NCBI RefSeq assembly: GCF_034439435.1
Contig: NZ_JAPCKJ010000001.1
Location: forward strand, 310,001 to 374,000
Direction of reading: 5' to 3'
Origin: Sarcina sp034439435
Lineage (GTDB): Bacteria > Bacillota > Clostridia > Clostridiales > Clostridiaceae
DNA length: 64,000 bases
This document shows, in pieces, positions 53,668-61,945 of the stretch. The position numbers and the translations under genes were made by a program. The notes under the pieces are model-generated. The model saw only the letters and a program-made list of their open reading frames with translations. It had not been told where the DNA came from and searched no databases. How positions within the stretch are numbered: the stretch's first letter is position 1; each line of letters begins with the position of its first letter.

Positions 53668-56091
53668 TTATAATACAGTAATTTGGTCTACAAACATGAA
53701 TGTTGGTCCTTCTCCCGGCATTATGCTCCATGGTGGACATACCTCTTCATTTTTAGCAAATATCTTAATATATCTAGCTTTACTCTCTTTACTTGCCACA
53801 ATGTCTTTTTTTCCAACCTCTTCTCTCTTTTCACTACTATCTTTTTCTTCTCTTTTTAAAAGAGAAAATTCTCTTCCATCTATTGAAGAATAAAATTCTA
53901 CGAACTTAGGATAATAAATCCAGGCCCTTGTATCTTGTAAAAAGCCTACCATAACCTCCTTAATATCTTTTATTTCTCCTAAGTCAACTATCACCTCCAT
54001 ATCTTCAGTATATCCAAGCCATCTTCCATCAGTATAATGTAAACTTCCTTTTTGTCCATCAATCAAATCATAAACTCCATTTTTATTGTACATATAATGA
54101 TTCGTAGGATTTGTTAATCCCTTAATATCAACTATTGGTAAAGTAACATATATTCTACTTTCAACTGTATTGCTTGGCTTATATCCTTCTTTAAAAACTT
54201 TTGCCTTTATAAAAGCTCTATCATCAACAACTATTGGCTCCTTATATAAGATAGAGTTCTCATTTGGCTCACTTCCATCTAATGTATATCTAATCTCTCC
54301 TTTTTTATCCTTTTTTCCTAAAAGAATTTCCTGAGAGAAAGGTTTATTCATTAATAAAGTGTCAACATTTACAATAGGTCTAAAAGCTCTTAACTTAACT
54401 TTATTAGTTTTATTATATCTCTTATATTCTGGTATATATCCATCTATTTCCTCTCTATTTTTTAAATATTCATCATTAAAAAACTCCTTTTCCTTAGTTA
54501 TTTTATTAGTTGTATTTAAGTCAATAATAACTTCACCATGATCAGAAGTTATCAATATTTTAGAATCCTCATCTATTGTAAACTCACCCTTAATTAAAGA
54601 AACTTTATACTTAAAATTATTGTGTTCACATAAAATTGTATTTGAATTTAATTCCTTAAGAACCGGTAAAGTATTTAAACTAACCATATATTTTTCATTA
54701 GACTTCACATTAAAATTAATCTTAATCTTATCTTCTTTACAAAGTATTCTTATCTCCTCATCTTCATGAATCTGCCATAAAATTTCACATTCTGCCTCTC
54801 CCATGGACTTAAAGTTTAAATATTTCCCTTCCACTTTTTCATATACACCAATTCTTTTTGCTTTAACAAAACTTATTTCAGGTCTTTCATCTATTTCATT
54901 TTTCCAATAATGTGGTCTCATTAAAGGCAAAGCATCAAATATACTTTCATTACTATTTAGTGAATTCTCATAATATCTAGATTTATAGTTCTCATTGAAT
55001 AAATGTATATCCCTTATGCTTAAAACATTGTTTTCAAATAAAAAACTACTTCTATAAAATCTACTGTTATACCATAAAGTTTTCATATTATAAGTATTCC
55101 AGTCCTTTTTAGCTCCAAATGTAGTTGGAGGTGTTAACCTGTATTTTTTCTTATACCAAAGGGCACTTTCCACCAAAGTTTCAACCCTAACTTTCTTCTC
55201 CTTTTCTAATTTTAAAATTTGTTCTATTTGAACTTCATACCCCTTATACATGGTATTCCATAAGAATGTATTCTCTTGTCCTACTTGAGCATAAGAAAAA
55301 CCTAAAACTTCTTCATCAGTTAAACACTCAAAAAACCAATCTACCCACTCTTTACTTTGTCCAATTATCCACGCTGGCTCTAATGTATGAACTCCTTTTA
55401 ATTCTTGGCGTAATCCTTCTTCAAAATTATATATTGGATCTGGTCCTAAAAGCCTAAATAAAGGTAAATCTAATTGCATTTCCTTGTTTTGAGCTGGAAT
55501 ATATTCATTTAATTTACTCGGATAATAAGCTTGATTAAAATATCCACCCCAAAGAGTAAAACCATCAGTTCCTATTTGATCTCTACAAATAGCTCCTCCT
55601 ATCACCCCATATTTCTCCTTTAAATAATTTAAAGTTCTTATATCTATAACCCAAGAACCTACTGTCTTAGGATAATACCCGAATATATCTTTAAAATCTT
55701 TCATATAAGCATCGACCATTTTAATTCTATCCTCTGGACTATATCCTAGTGAATATCCTTTATCAACGTGATCATCAATAGGAGTTTCTCCCTTCCAGAT
55801 TACTCCTGCTTTATTCGCTAATTCCTCTGTTATTTCCCACCATGCTCCAACTTCATCATATTCATCTATAGAATCTTTTATAAGGTTTACAAACCTTTCG
55901 TCCATTAAAGCATCATGTTTTAATGCATATGTTGCTGGAAAACCATATTGCTTTATTAATTCAATTTCTTGAACTACTGTTTGAAAATCATCCTCAACGA
56001 ACTCTCCACTTGGATAAACCGTTTTTCTTATGAAATTATATATATTTACTATAGTTAAATTATTATTCTTTTTCCTCTCAAACTTTATCAT
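53668..56091 (-). CDS. multidomain protein: deacetylase-like barrel + HEXB-like + F5/8-type C domain, no signal peptide
   Basis: 807 residues from the ATG at 56091 (AGGGGTGAT upstream). Residues ~1-330 resemble the NodB/polysaccharide-deacetylase barrel (FPATYALKHDALMD, FGYYPKTVGSWVIDIRTLNYLKEKYGV). The middle ~330-580 is beta-rich and unidentified. About 590-660 is a chitobiase/HEXB-type domain (GEIRYTLDGSEPNENSILYKEPI), and ~690-807 looks like an F5/8 type C carbohydrate-binding fold (WLGYTEDMEVIVDLGEIKDIKEV, ARYIKIFAKN). There is no signal peptide, so these usually secreted domains would be cytoplasmic. Function unknown. The gene is alone. Confidence 0.7.
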   Translation of the reverse strand: MIKFERKKNNNLTIVNIYNFIRKTVYPSGEFVEDDFQTVVQEIELIKQYGFPATYALKHDALMDERFVNLIKDSIDEYDEVGAWWEITEELANKAGVIWKGETPIDDHVDKGYSLGYSPEDRIKMVDAYMKDFKDIFGYYPKTVGSWVIDIRTLNYLKEKYGVIGGAICRDQIGTDGFTLWGGYFNQAYYPSKLNEYIPAQNKEMQLDLPLFRLLGPDPIYNFEEGLRQELKGVHTLEPAWIIGQSKEWVDWFFECLTDEEVLGFSYAQVGQENTFLWNTMYKGYEVQIEQILKLEKEKKVRVETLVESALWYKKKYRLTPPTTFGAKKDWNTYNMKTLWYNSRFYRSSFLFENNVLSIRDIHLFNENYKSRYYENSLNSNESIFDALPLMRPHYWKNEIDERPEISFVKAKRIGVYEKVEGKYLNFKSMGEAECEILWQIHEDEEIRILCKEDKIKINFNVKSNEKYMVSLNTLPVLKELNSNTILCEHNNFKYKVSLIKGEFTIDEDSKILITSDHGEVIIDLNTTNKITKEKEFFNDEYLKNREEIDGYIPEYKRYNKTNKVKLRAFRPIVNVDTLLMNKPFSQEILLGKKDKKGEIRYTLDGSEPNENSILYKEPIVVDDRAFIKAKVFKEGYKPSNTVESRIYVTLPIVDIKGLTNPTNHYMYNKNGVYDLIDGQKGSLHYTDGRWLGYTEDMEVIVDLGEIKDIKEVMVGFLQDTRAWIYYPKFVEFYSSIDGREFSLLKREEKDSSEKREEVGKKDIVASKESKARYIKIFAKNEEVCPPWSIMPGEGPTFMFVDQITVL

Positions 56092-56217
56092 ATAATAATC
56101 ACCCCTTTTCACCTCATTTTAAGTAATCTAATCACTTTAAACAATGAACAAATTTTAGTTTTTATTAAGATTTTCTTTATAATTTCTTTTTTGTGAGTTT
56201 ATACAATTCAATAAAAA

Positions 56218-56261
56218 AAGCTATGAAATAATGAATATTTTCATCCATTACTTCATAGCTT
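56218..56261 (-). terminator. purine permease terminator
   Basis: AAGCTATGAAGTAATG and its near-complement (one mismatch in 16) around a 12-base loop, followed by TTTTTTTATTG on the minus strand. Confidence 0.85.
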
Positions 56262-56275
56262 ATTTATTTTATTAT

Positions 56276-57670
56276 TTAATCTGGCATTAATATAAATCTA
56301 AGAATAAATAAAAATGCGAATATGTATATAACCTTATGAACTTCCTTTCCTTTTCCAGTTACAACTTTCATAATTGGATAGAAAATCATTCCTATAGCGA
56401 TTCCATTTGCTATAGAATATGTAAATGGCATCATAGCTACTGTGAAGAATGCAGGTACAGCCTCTGTAAAATCTGAAAAATCTATTTGAGTTATAGCTCC
56501 CATCATTAATACTCCAACTATTATTAATGCTGGTGCAGTTGCACTTTGTGGTACAATTCCTATTATTCCACTAAAGAATAGAGAAACTACTAATAATATA
56601 CTTACAATTACATTAGATAATCCTGTTCTTGCTCCAGCTGATATACCTGCTGCAGATTCTACAACTGTTGCTAATGTAGTTGTACCAAGCATAGCTCCTA
56701 TTGTTGTTCCAACAGCATCAGATGCTAGAGCTTTTCTTAAATTTTTAACTTGTCCATTTTCATCTATCATTCCTGAGCTTTGAGCTGTTCCAACTAAAGT
56801 TCCTATAGTATCAAATAAATCTACTAAGCTTAAAGTTATTACAACCATGAATATTGTAAGAAGTGCTTCCAAAATGCTATTTCCATTACTTGTTAAAAGT
56901 CCTTTTATATCCATTGCAAAAAATGTATTTCCTATGTTAGGTAAAGAAAATAGCTTCATTCCAATTAAATTAGTAATTCCCATTGGTATTCCTATTATAG
57001 TAGTTATTATTATTCCTAAAAGCATTCCACCAGTTACCTTTCTAGCAACTAGTATAGCCGTTATTATAATACCGATTATTGTAAGTAAAACATATTTATC
57101 TGTAAAATCCCCAAAGGCTACTAATGTTGCTGGATTTGCAACTATAATTCCCCCACTCTTTAAGCCTATTAAAGCTACAAAAAGCCCTATTCCTGCTGTT
57201 ATTGCAAACTTAAGATTCTCTGGAATTGCTTGTACTATTTTTTCTCTTATTGAAGTAAGAGTAATTATTATAAATAAAAGACCTGAAATAAATACAGCTG
57301 CTAATCCTTCTTGCCAAGAAAAATCTAATTTTATACATATGTTATAAGCAAAGAATGATACTAATCCTAAACCTGGTGTTAATACAAAAGGTAAATTAGC
57401 ATAAAAGGCCATTACTAACGTACCTATAGCAGCCGCTATACATACTGAAGCAAAAGCAGAAGCTATTATAGGATCACCTGCCATAGTTAAATTAGCTGCG
57501 GCATCCCCTTTAACTCCTAAAGAATTCATACCTCCAATTTTAAGAATGTTCGGAATAACTAATAATGCATAAGCAAAAGTAACAAAAGTAGTTAACCCTC
57601 CTATAACTTCTGTTTTTACATTAGTCTTGTTCTCCTTCAGCTTGAAAATCTTCTCTAATAAGCTCTTCAT
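56276..57670 (-). CDS. NCS2/AzgA-type purine permease (guanine/hypoxanthine)
   Basis: 464 residues from the ATG at 57670 with AAAGGAG upstream; the longer frame to 57703 enters the terminator. About 12-14 membrane segments; TEVIGGLTTFVTFAYALLVIPNIL at the N-terminus, ASAFASVCIAAAIGTLVMAFYANLPFVLTPGLGLVSFF and VDLFDTIGTLVG are the marks of the PbuG/AzgA group. Imports guanine or hypoxanthine by proton symport. The guanine riboswitch upstream supports guanine as the signal. Confidence 0.94.
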   Translation of the reverse strand: MKSLLEKIFKLKENKTNVKTEVIGGLTTFVTFAYALLVIPNILKIGGMNSLGVKGDAAANLTMAGDPIIASAFASVCIAAAIGTLVMAFYANLPFVLTPGLGLVSFFAYNICIKLDFSWQEGLAAVFISGLLFIIITLTSIREKIVQAIPENLKFAITAGIGLFVALIGLKSGGIIVANPATLVAFGDFTDKYVLLTIIGIIITAILVARKVTGGMLLGIIITTIIGIPMGITNLIGMKLFSLPNIGNTFFAMDIKGLLTSNGNSILEALLTIFMVVITLSLVDLFDTIGTLVGTAQSSGMIDENGQVKNLRKALASDAVGTTIGAMLGTTTLATVVESAAGISAGARTGLSNVIVSILLVVSLFFSGIIGIVPQSATAPALIIVGVLMMGAITQIDFSDFTEAVPAFFTVAMMPFTYSIANGIAIGMIFYPIMKVVTGKGKEVHKVIYIFAFLFILRFILMPD

Positions 57671-57710
57671 TTGTTTCTCCTTTCTGAATCTTTTAATATG
57701 CAAAAAAAAA

Positions 57711-57740
57711 TTAGTATTGATTTAGGTAAATCAATACTAA
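57711..57740 (-). terminator. riboswitch-controlled terminator of the permease
   Basis: TTAGTATTGATTTA and TAAATCAATACTAA with loop CC on the minus strand, then nine T's; it lies between the purine aptamer and the permease ribosome site. Confidence 0.95.
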
Positions 57741-57765
57741 TTTTGATCATTAATATGCCGATTTA

Positions 57766-57833
57766 CCCATAGCGAGAATATTTACGGTTATCTCGTAGAA
57801 ACATCTGAACCCTATTTTCAGAAATATATGGGG
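57766..57833 (-). ncRNA. guanine (purine) riboswitch
   Basis: On the minus strand P1 is CCCATA...TATGGG. The conserved J2/3 GTTTCTAC, the P3 loop ACCGTAAAT and the P2 loop AATAGGG, able to kiss it, are present. The base just before the 3' P1 TATGGG is C, the discriminator for guanine (U would be adenine). It regulates the downstream permease by terminator choice. Confidence 0.94.
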
Positions 57834-57928
57834 AATATTTTTAATTTATTATTAATGATTATACGTACTTATTTTCTTTTTGTAAACACTTTATTTAAAA
57901 GTAGTTTTTCCCAAAGCTGACTACTATT

Positions 57929-58339
57929 CTATTTTTTATTTTCATCAATACATTCTTCGCATATACCTTTTAAAGTTAAATTGTGCTCTTTAATCTTAAA
58001 GCCTGTTTGATTTCTCAAAAGCTCCTCAACCTGTTGCATTGGACATGGAACTTCTATTTCCTTATGACATAAATCGCACTCTAAAATATGTTTATGAATG
58101 TTTTTATCTTTTAACTTGTAAGAACTTTTTCCATCGCCTAATTCAAATCTATCTATTAAATCTTTTTCTAAAAACACTTCTAAAGTTCTGTATACTGTAG
58201 ATAAATTTATATCAGTGCACTTACTATATATATAATCGGCAGTAATACTTCTATCACTTTCCTTCAATAAATCATATATTAATAATCTAGCTTTGGTAAT
58301 CTTTACTCCCTTAACCTTAAATATTTCTTTTACTTCCAT
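57929..58339 (-). CDS. Fur-family metal-responsive regulator
   Basis: 136 residues. Winged HTH at about 8-85 (KITKARLLIYDLLKESDRSITADYIYSKCTDINLSTVYRTLEVFLEKDLI) and a metal domain with KHILECDLCHKEIEVPC and GICEEC, the paired CxxC structural zinc site. Subtype Fur/Zur/PerR cannot be set from this alone. ATG after TAGGAGAT. It is monocistronic. A box-like TTATAATAATGATTT lies upstream. Confidence 0.9.
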   Translation of the reverse strand: MEVKEIFKVKGVKITKARLLIYDLLKESDRSITADYIYSKCTDINLSTVYRTLEVFLEKDLIDRFELGDGKSSYKLKDKNIHKHILECDLCHKEIEVPCPMQQVEELLRNQTGFKIKEHNLTLKGICEECIDENKK

Positions 58340-58721
58340 AACAATCTCCTAAACAAATATTTAAATCATTATTATAAATTATATCACATTAAAAATACTT
58401 GAATAACAATATATTTATAAATTCTTTTTAATACTCCCTATTTCGAAAGAAAACATTTTCATTTGTGATATTCTATTTATTAAATAGTATACCCTATTAA
58501 CATTTAGTATAAAACCCTTGAAACCTTAGTAATTTCAACACTTAAATATATATATATGATTTTATTTATAAAAAAACTATAATTTTTTTTGCATTTTTCA
58601 CTTTATTTTTTAATAAACATAGTGTATATTAATAAATAGAGTATGACATTAGACGAAATAGTATAGCACATTTAGTTTTTCTAAGGACTAATGCGTTTAA
58701 CATAAAGGGGAGATTTTTTAA
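58340..58721. other. intergenic region between the Fur-family gene and the phosphofructokinase gene
   Basis: Divergent promoters. On the Fur side, minus-strand TTATAATAATGATTT (58377-58363) matches the Fur-family 7-1-7 consensus TTATAAT-N-ATTATAA in 11 of 14 positions, suggesting autoregulation. On the other side AAAGGGGAG precedes the phosphofructokinase start, and a small stem (CATTTAGT/ACTAATG) lies in its leader. I see no gene here. Confidence 0.45.
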
Positions 58722-59924
58722 ATGAATTGTATTATAGCTCAATCTGGTGGTCCAACTTCAGTAATAAACTCAAGCGTTTATGGATTGGTTAAGGCTAACA
58801 ACGAACTAAAATTATATGATAATGTTTATGGTGGATTAAATGGAATAGAAGGTATATTAAATAAAACCATAATAAATCTTTCAGAACTTGATGATTTTCA
58901 ATTAGAAAGATTCAAGAATTCACCTGCATCTGGTTTAGGTTCTTGTAGATACAAATTAAAACCACTACAGGAAAGTGAAGAAGAATATTTAAAACTTCTT
59001 GAAATATTAAATTCACTTGATATAAAAGCTTTCTTCTACGTAGGTGGAAATGACTCCATGGATACAACAGCCAAATTAAATGCTTATGCAAAGGCTAAAA
59101 ATATAGATATAAAATTCTTTGGAATTCCAAAGACAATAGATAATGATTTAATGCACACAGATCATACACCTGGTTTTGGTAGCGCCGCAAAATTTATATC
59201 TACAGCTGTTTTAGAAACTTATTTAGACTCAAAAGTTTATACTAACAATGGAATTTTCATAGTTGAAACTATGGGAAGAGATACAGGTTGGTTAGCAGCC
59301 GCTGGTGCTTTAGCAACTATAAACGGAGTTCAATGTGCTGACCTAGTATATTTACCTGAAAGAGCGTTTTCAGTACAAAGCTTTTTAACTGACGTAGCTA
59401 GAATATTTAAAGAAAAGAAACATGTGTATATAGTAGCTTCTGAAGGATTAAAAAATGAAAATGGAAAGTTTCTTACTGAAACTGCAGCAAATGGAGATTC
59501 ATTTGGACATGCTCAATTAGGTGGTGTAGGAGCTTACTTAAAGAACTTAATAATTCAAGCTAGTATAACAAACAGAGTTAAATCTTTAGAGCTTAATACT
59601 TTACAAAGATGTGCTATGCACTCTTCATCACAAATAGATGTAAATGAAGCTGTAATGGTAGGACAAGCCGCTTTAGAAGCTTCTACTACTTCTGAAGGTG
59701 GATATATGGTAGCAATAAAGAGAGAATCTTCATTCCCATATAAGAGCTCTACTTTCTTAATTGAAGCAGATAAAGTAGCTAATAATATAAAATACTTCCC
59801 AACTGAATGGATAAACTCAGAATGTAATAATATTACTGAAGAAGGTTTATCATACCTTAAACCTTTAATTAGCGATTTCGAGGATAGAGATTCTCTTCCT
59901 CTTTATCATAGTTTTGTTTTATAG
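58722..59924 (+). CDS. pfp: 6-phosphofructokinase, pyrophosphate-dependent type
   Basis: 400 residues. SGGPTSVINSS binds the phosphate donor. The donor-specificity sites read GGNDS (108-112) and PKTIDND (136-142): ATP enzymes have Gly at the fourth position of GGDGS and Gly before TIDND, whereas PPi enzymes have Asp and Lys, as here (Asp111, Lys137). Catalytic Asp140; ETMGRDTGWLAAAGAL binds fructose-6-phosphate. The Asn at 110 in place of the usual Asp is notable but seen in this clade in my recollection. It reversibly phosphorylates fructose-6-phosphate using PPi, saving ATP. Monocistronic. Confidence 0.9.
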   Translation: MNCIIAQSGGPTSVINSSVYGLVKANNELKLYDNVYGGLNGIEGILNKTIINLSELDDFQLERFKNSPASGLGSCRYKLKPLQESEEEYLKLLEILNSLDIKAFFYVGGNDSMDTTAKLNAYAKAKNIDIKFFGIPKTIDNDLMHTDHTPGFGSAAKFISTAVLETYLDSKVYTNNGIFIVETMGRDTGWLAAAGALATINGVQCADLVYLPERAFSVQSFLTDVARIFKEKKHVYIVASEGLKNENGKFLTETAANGDSFGHAQLGGVGAYLKNLIIQASITNRVKSLELNTLQRCAMHSSSQIDVNEAVMVGQAALEASTTSEGGYMVAIKRESSFPYKSSTFLIEADKVANNIKYFPTEWINSECNNITEEGLSYLKPLISDFEDRDSLPLYHSFVL

Positions 59925-59953
59925 ATATTATTTTACTCAAATTACCCACATTT

Positions 59954-59988
59954 AATAAAAGACATGCATTAGATGCATGTCTTTTATT
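59954..59988. terminator. bidirectional terminator after pfp
   Basis: AATAAAAGACATGCAT and ATGCATGTCTTTTATT, a perfect 16-pair stem with a 3-base loop and T's after it. It overlaps the last codons of the convergent gene. Confidence 0.93.
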
Positions 59989-60349
59989 TTTCTTTAAGTA
60001 CATCCTTTAATGTCTCATATGAAAAATCTATTATTTCTGCACAACTTACCTTATTCTTTTTTAAATCTAAACAAATTTCTGAATTAAACTCTTCTCTTAT
60101 TCTATTTATAAGTTCTCTTGAATAAGTTCTTGCCTCATTCTTTTCTTCATTGCTTTCTCTTCCTTTTATAAATCCAATAGCTACTACTGCCCCATTAACA
60201 GCTCCACATAAGCTTCCAACAGTTATACCAGTTCCCATACCACTTCCTAAAGCAACAGGTATATCCTTATTAAATTCCTCATTATAAGACTTTATTATAG
60301 CCTCTGCACATGTATATCCTTCTTTATGATATTCTGATGGTTTTTTCAT
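59984..60349 (-). CDS. C_GCAxxG_C_C family redox-type protein
   Basis: 121 residues. Cys in YTCAEAI, then SLCGAVNGAVVAIGF (a variant of the G-C-A-x-x-G motif), ICLDL and SCAEI: the four spaced cysteines of this putative redox-active family. Function unknown. ATG after AAGGAGAAT. A TGTGA-TTTTT-TCACA element lies upstream. Confidence 0.85.
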   Translation of the reverse strand: MKKPSEYHKEGYTCAEAIIKSYNEEFNKDIPVALGSGMGTGITVGSLCGAVNGAVVAIGFIKGRESNEEKNEARTYSRELINRIREEFNSEICLDLKKNKVSCAEIIDFSYETLKDVLKEK

Positions 60350-60384
60350 ATCTATTCTCCTTGCTTTTTAAATTTACTTATATG

Positions 60385-60429
60385 ATTATAATATCAAAAA
60401 AACCATTTAATTTCTGTGATTTTTTCACA
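60385..60429 (-). promoter_or_regulatory. promoter of the C_GCAxxG gene with CRP-like inverted repeat
   Basis: TGTGA-N5-TCACA (60415-60429) is a perfect inverted repeat but with a 5-base spacer instead of 6. TATAAT lies on the minus strand at 60390-60385, placing the repeat near -44 from the predicted start. It could instead be a small T-loop hairpin. Confidence 0.4.
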
Positions 60430-60435
60430 AAAATA

Positions 60436-60482
60436 TTCTAAATAAATTCTCAAGTTAAATAAACTAAAGAATTTATTTAGAA
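60436..60482 (-). terminator. terminator of the class V aminotransferase gene
   Basis: TTCTAAATAAATTCT and AGAATTTATTTAGAA, 15 perfect pairs, followed on the minus strand by TATTTTTGTG. Confidence 0.85.
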
Positions 60483-60488
60483 TAAACT

Positions 60489-61775
60489 TCAAAGCTTAAA
60501 ATCTTTTTGCTTAACTATTTCTAAAGTATTTAAAAATTCATCTATCTCATACTTATTATTATATAGTCCTAAACTTGTTCTAAGCATGCCTGGTCTAGGT
60601 TTACTACTATAAGCAAATTTTAAAAATTCTTCATCTTTAAGCTTTAATAATCTTCTAACATAAGGATGAGCACAAAAAGTACCATTTCTAATGTCTATTC
60701 CTCTAAAATTTGCTAGTCCTTCTGATACTATATCATGATGGATATCTTTCACATTAAATACTGCCACTCCAATTCTATCTTCATCTTTAGAATCTCCATA
60801 TGTTATTATATCAGGCATGCGTTCTAATCCATCTAGCAAATATCTTTTTAAAGCATTCTCTGTTGATTCTATCTTTTCAAATCCTATAGAATTTATTACT
60901 CTAATAGCAGATAAAAGTGCACAGACTCCTATTATATTAGGTGTTCCTGCTTCAAATCGTTCTGGTTCACTATCCCAGCAAACTCTATTATCTGAAACTA
61001 AATCCACTGCTCCTCCACCTTTTAACAAAGGTTCTTTATCTTTTATAACTTCCTTTAATGCAATAACAACTCCTGTTCCAAAAGGCGCGTACATTTTATG
61101 AGCTGAAAAAACAAGAAAATCTATATGATCATTATTTCCTGTTCCCCCCATATTGATCGCTTTATGAGCCACCAGCTGGGCAGCATCTACGATTATTTTC
61201 ACTCCATATTCATGAGCTATTTTAGCTATTTCATTTATTGGATTCAAATAACCAGTTACATTAGATGCTCCTGTTATTGTTAAATATTTTACCTTTCCTT
61301 TGTTATTTTTAATTAATTCTTCTATTTTATCCTTTTTTAAAAATCCTAATTCATCAACCTCAACATATAAAACATTACTATTTTCTCTCCAAGGAAGATC
61401 ATTTGCATGATGTTCCATTCTAGTGCTTATTACATAATCTTTCTTATTTACTAAGGAATGAGCTAAAAGATTTAATCCCTCTGTAGCATTTTTTACATAT
61501 ATAACTGTGTAATCATCAGGATTTTTAACATGGAAAAACTCTAGAATCTTTTTTCTTGAATGTTCATAGAATTCATTACAGAATTTAGCTTTATACCCTT
61601 TTCCTCTTCCTATTGAACTATAAACATATAGCATATCACTTACACATCTTAAGCATTCTTTTAAAGCAGGAGTAGTAGCCCCATTATCTAAATTAATTGG
61701 TACTACTTTTTTTCCATTATAAATAGTTATTTCATCATCAATACCTATAAATAAATCTCTATAATTATTATTCAT
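60489..61775 (-). CDS. class V aminotransferase, cysteine desulfurase-like
   Basis: 428 residues. NLDNGATTPALKE, TRMEHHANDLPWRE, ITGASNVTGYLNPI, VDAAQLVAHKAI and the PLP lysine in LVFSAHKMYAPFGTGVVI (about 229) follow the SufS/CsdA pattern. The C-terminal RIDIRNGTFCAHPYVRRLL gives Cys in the place of the catalytic Cys of group II desulfurases. No suf genes adjoin it. It may supply sulfur or act as a selenocysteine lyase or related enzyme. ATG after TTGGAGTG. Confidence 0.85.
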   Translation of the reverse strand: MNNNYRDLFIGIDDEITIYNGKKVVPINLDNGATTPALKECLRCVSDMLYVYSSIGRGKGYKAKFCNEFYEHSRKKILEFFHVKNPDDYTVIYVKNATEGLNLLAHSLVNKKDYVISTRMEHHANDLPWRENSNVLYVEVDELGFLKKDKIEELIKNNKGKVKYLTITGASNVTGYLNPINEIAKIAHEYGVKIIVDAAQLVAHKAINMGGTGNNDHIDFLVFSAHKMYAPFGTGVVIALKEVIKDKEPLLKGGGAVDLVSDNRVCWDSEPERFEAGTPNIIGVCALLSAIRVINSIGFEKIESTENALKRYLLDGLERMPDIITYGDSKDEDRIGVAVFNVKDIHHDIVSEGLANFRGIDIRNGTFCAHPYVRRLLKLKDEEFLKFAYSSKPRPGMLRTSLGLYNNKYEIDEFLNTLEIVKQKDFKL

Positions 61776-61945
61776 ACCACATCACTCCAATAGTATATAT
61801 TATTCTCACTTGCTAAATTATGTTCTTAAAAAACTTAATCTACATCTAATGCCTTTAATATAAAGACATTTAATTTGATGAAATATCGCATTATTAGTAT
61901 AATTGTATTGATTAATACTATAAATTCAATGATGGGAGTTTTAAA

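Noticed and set aside
57671..57703. N-terminal extension of the purine permease
   Set aside because: It starts at TTG at the edge of the T tract of the guanine riboswitch terminator; ATG at 57670 has AAAGGAG.
57897..57925. Weak hairpin downstream of the Fur-family gene
   Set aside because: Only about six pairs with a long loop; not strong enough to call a terminator.
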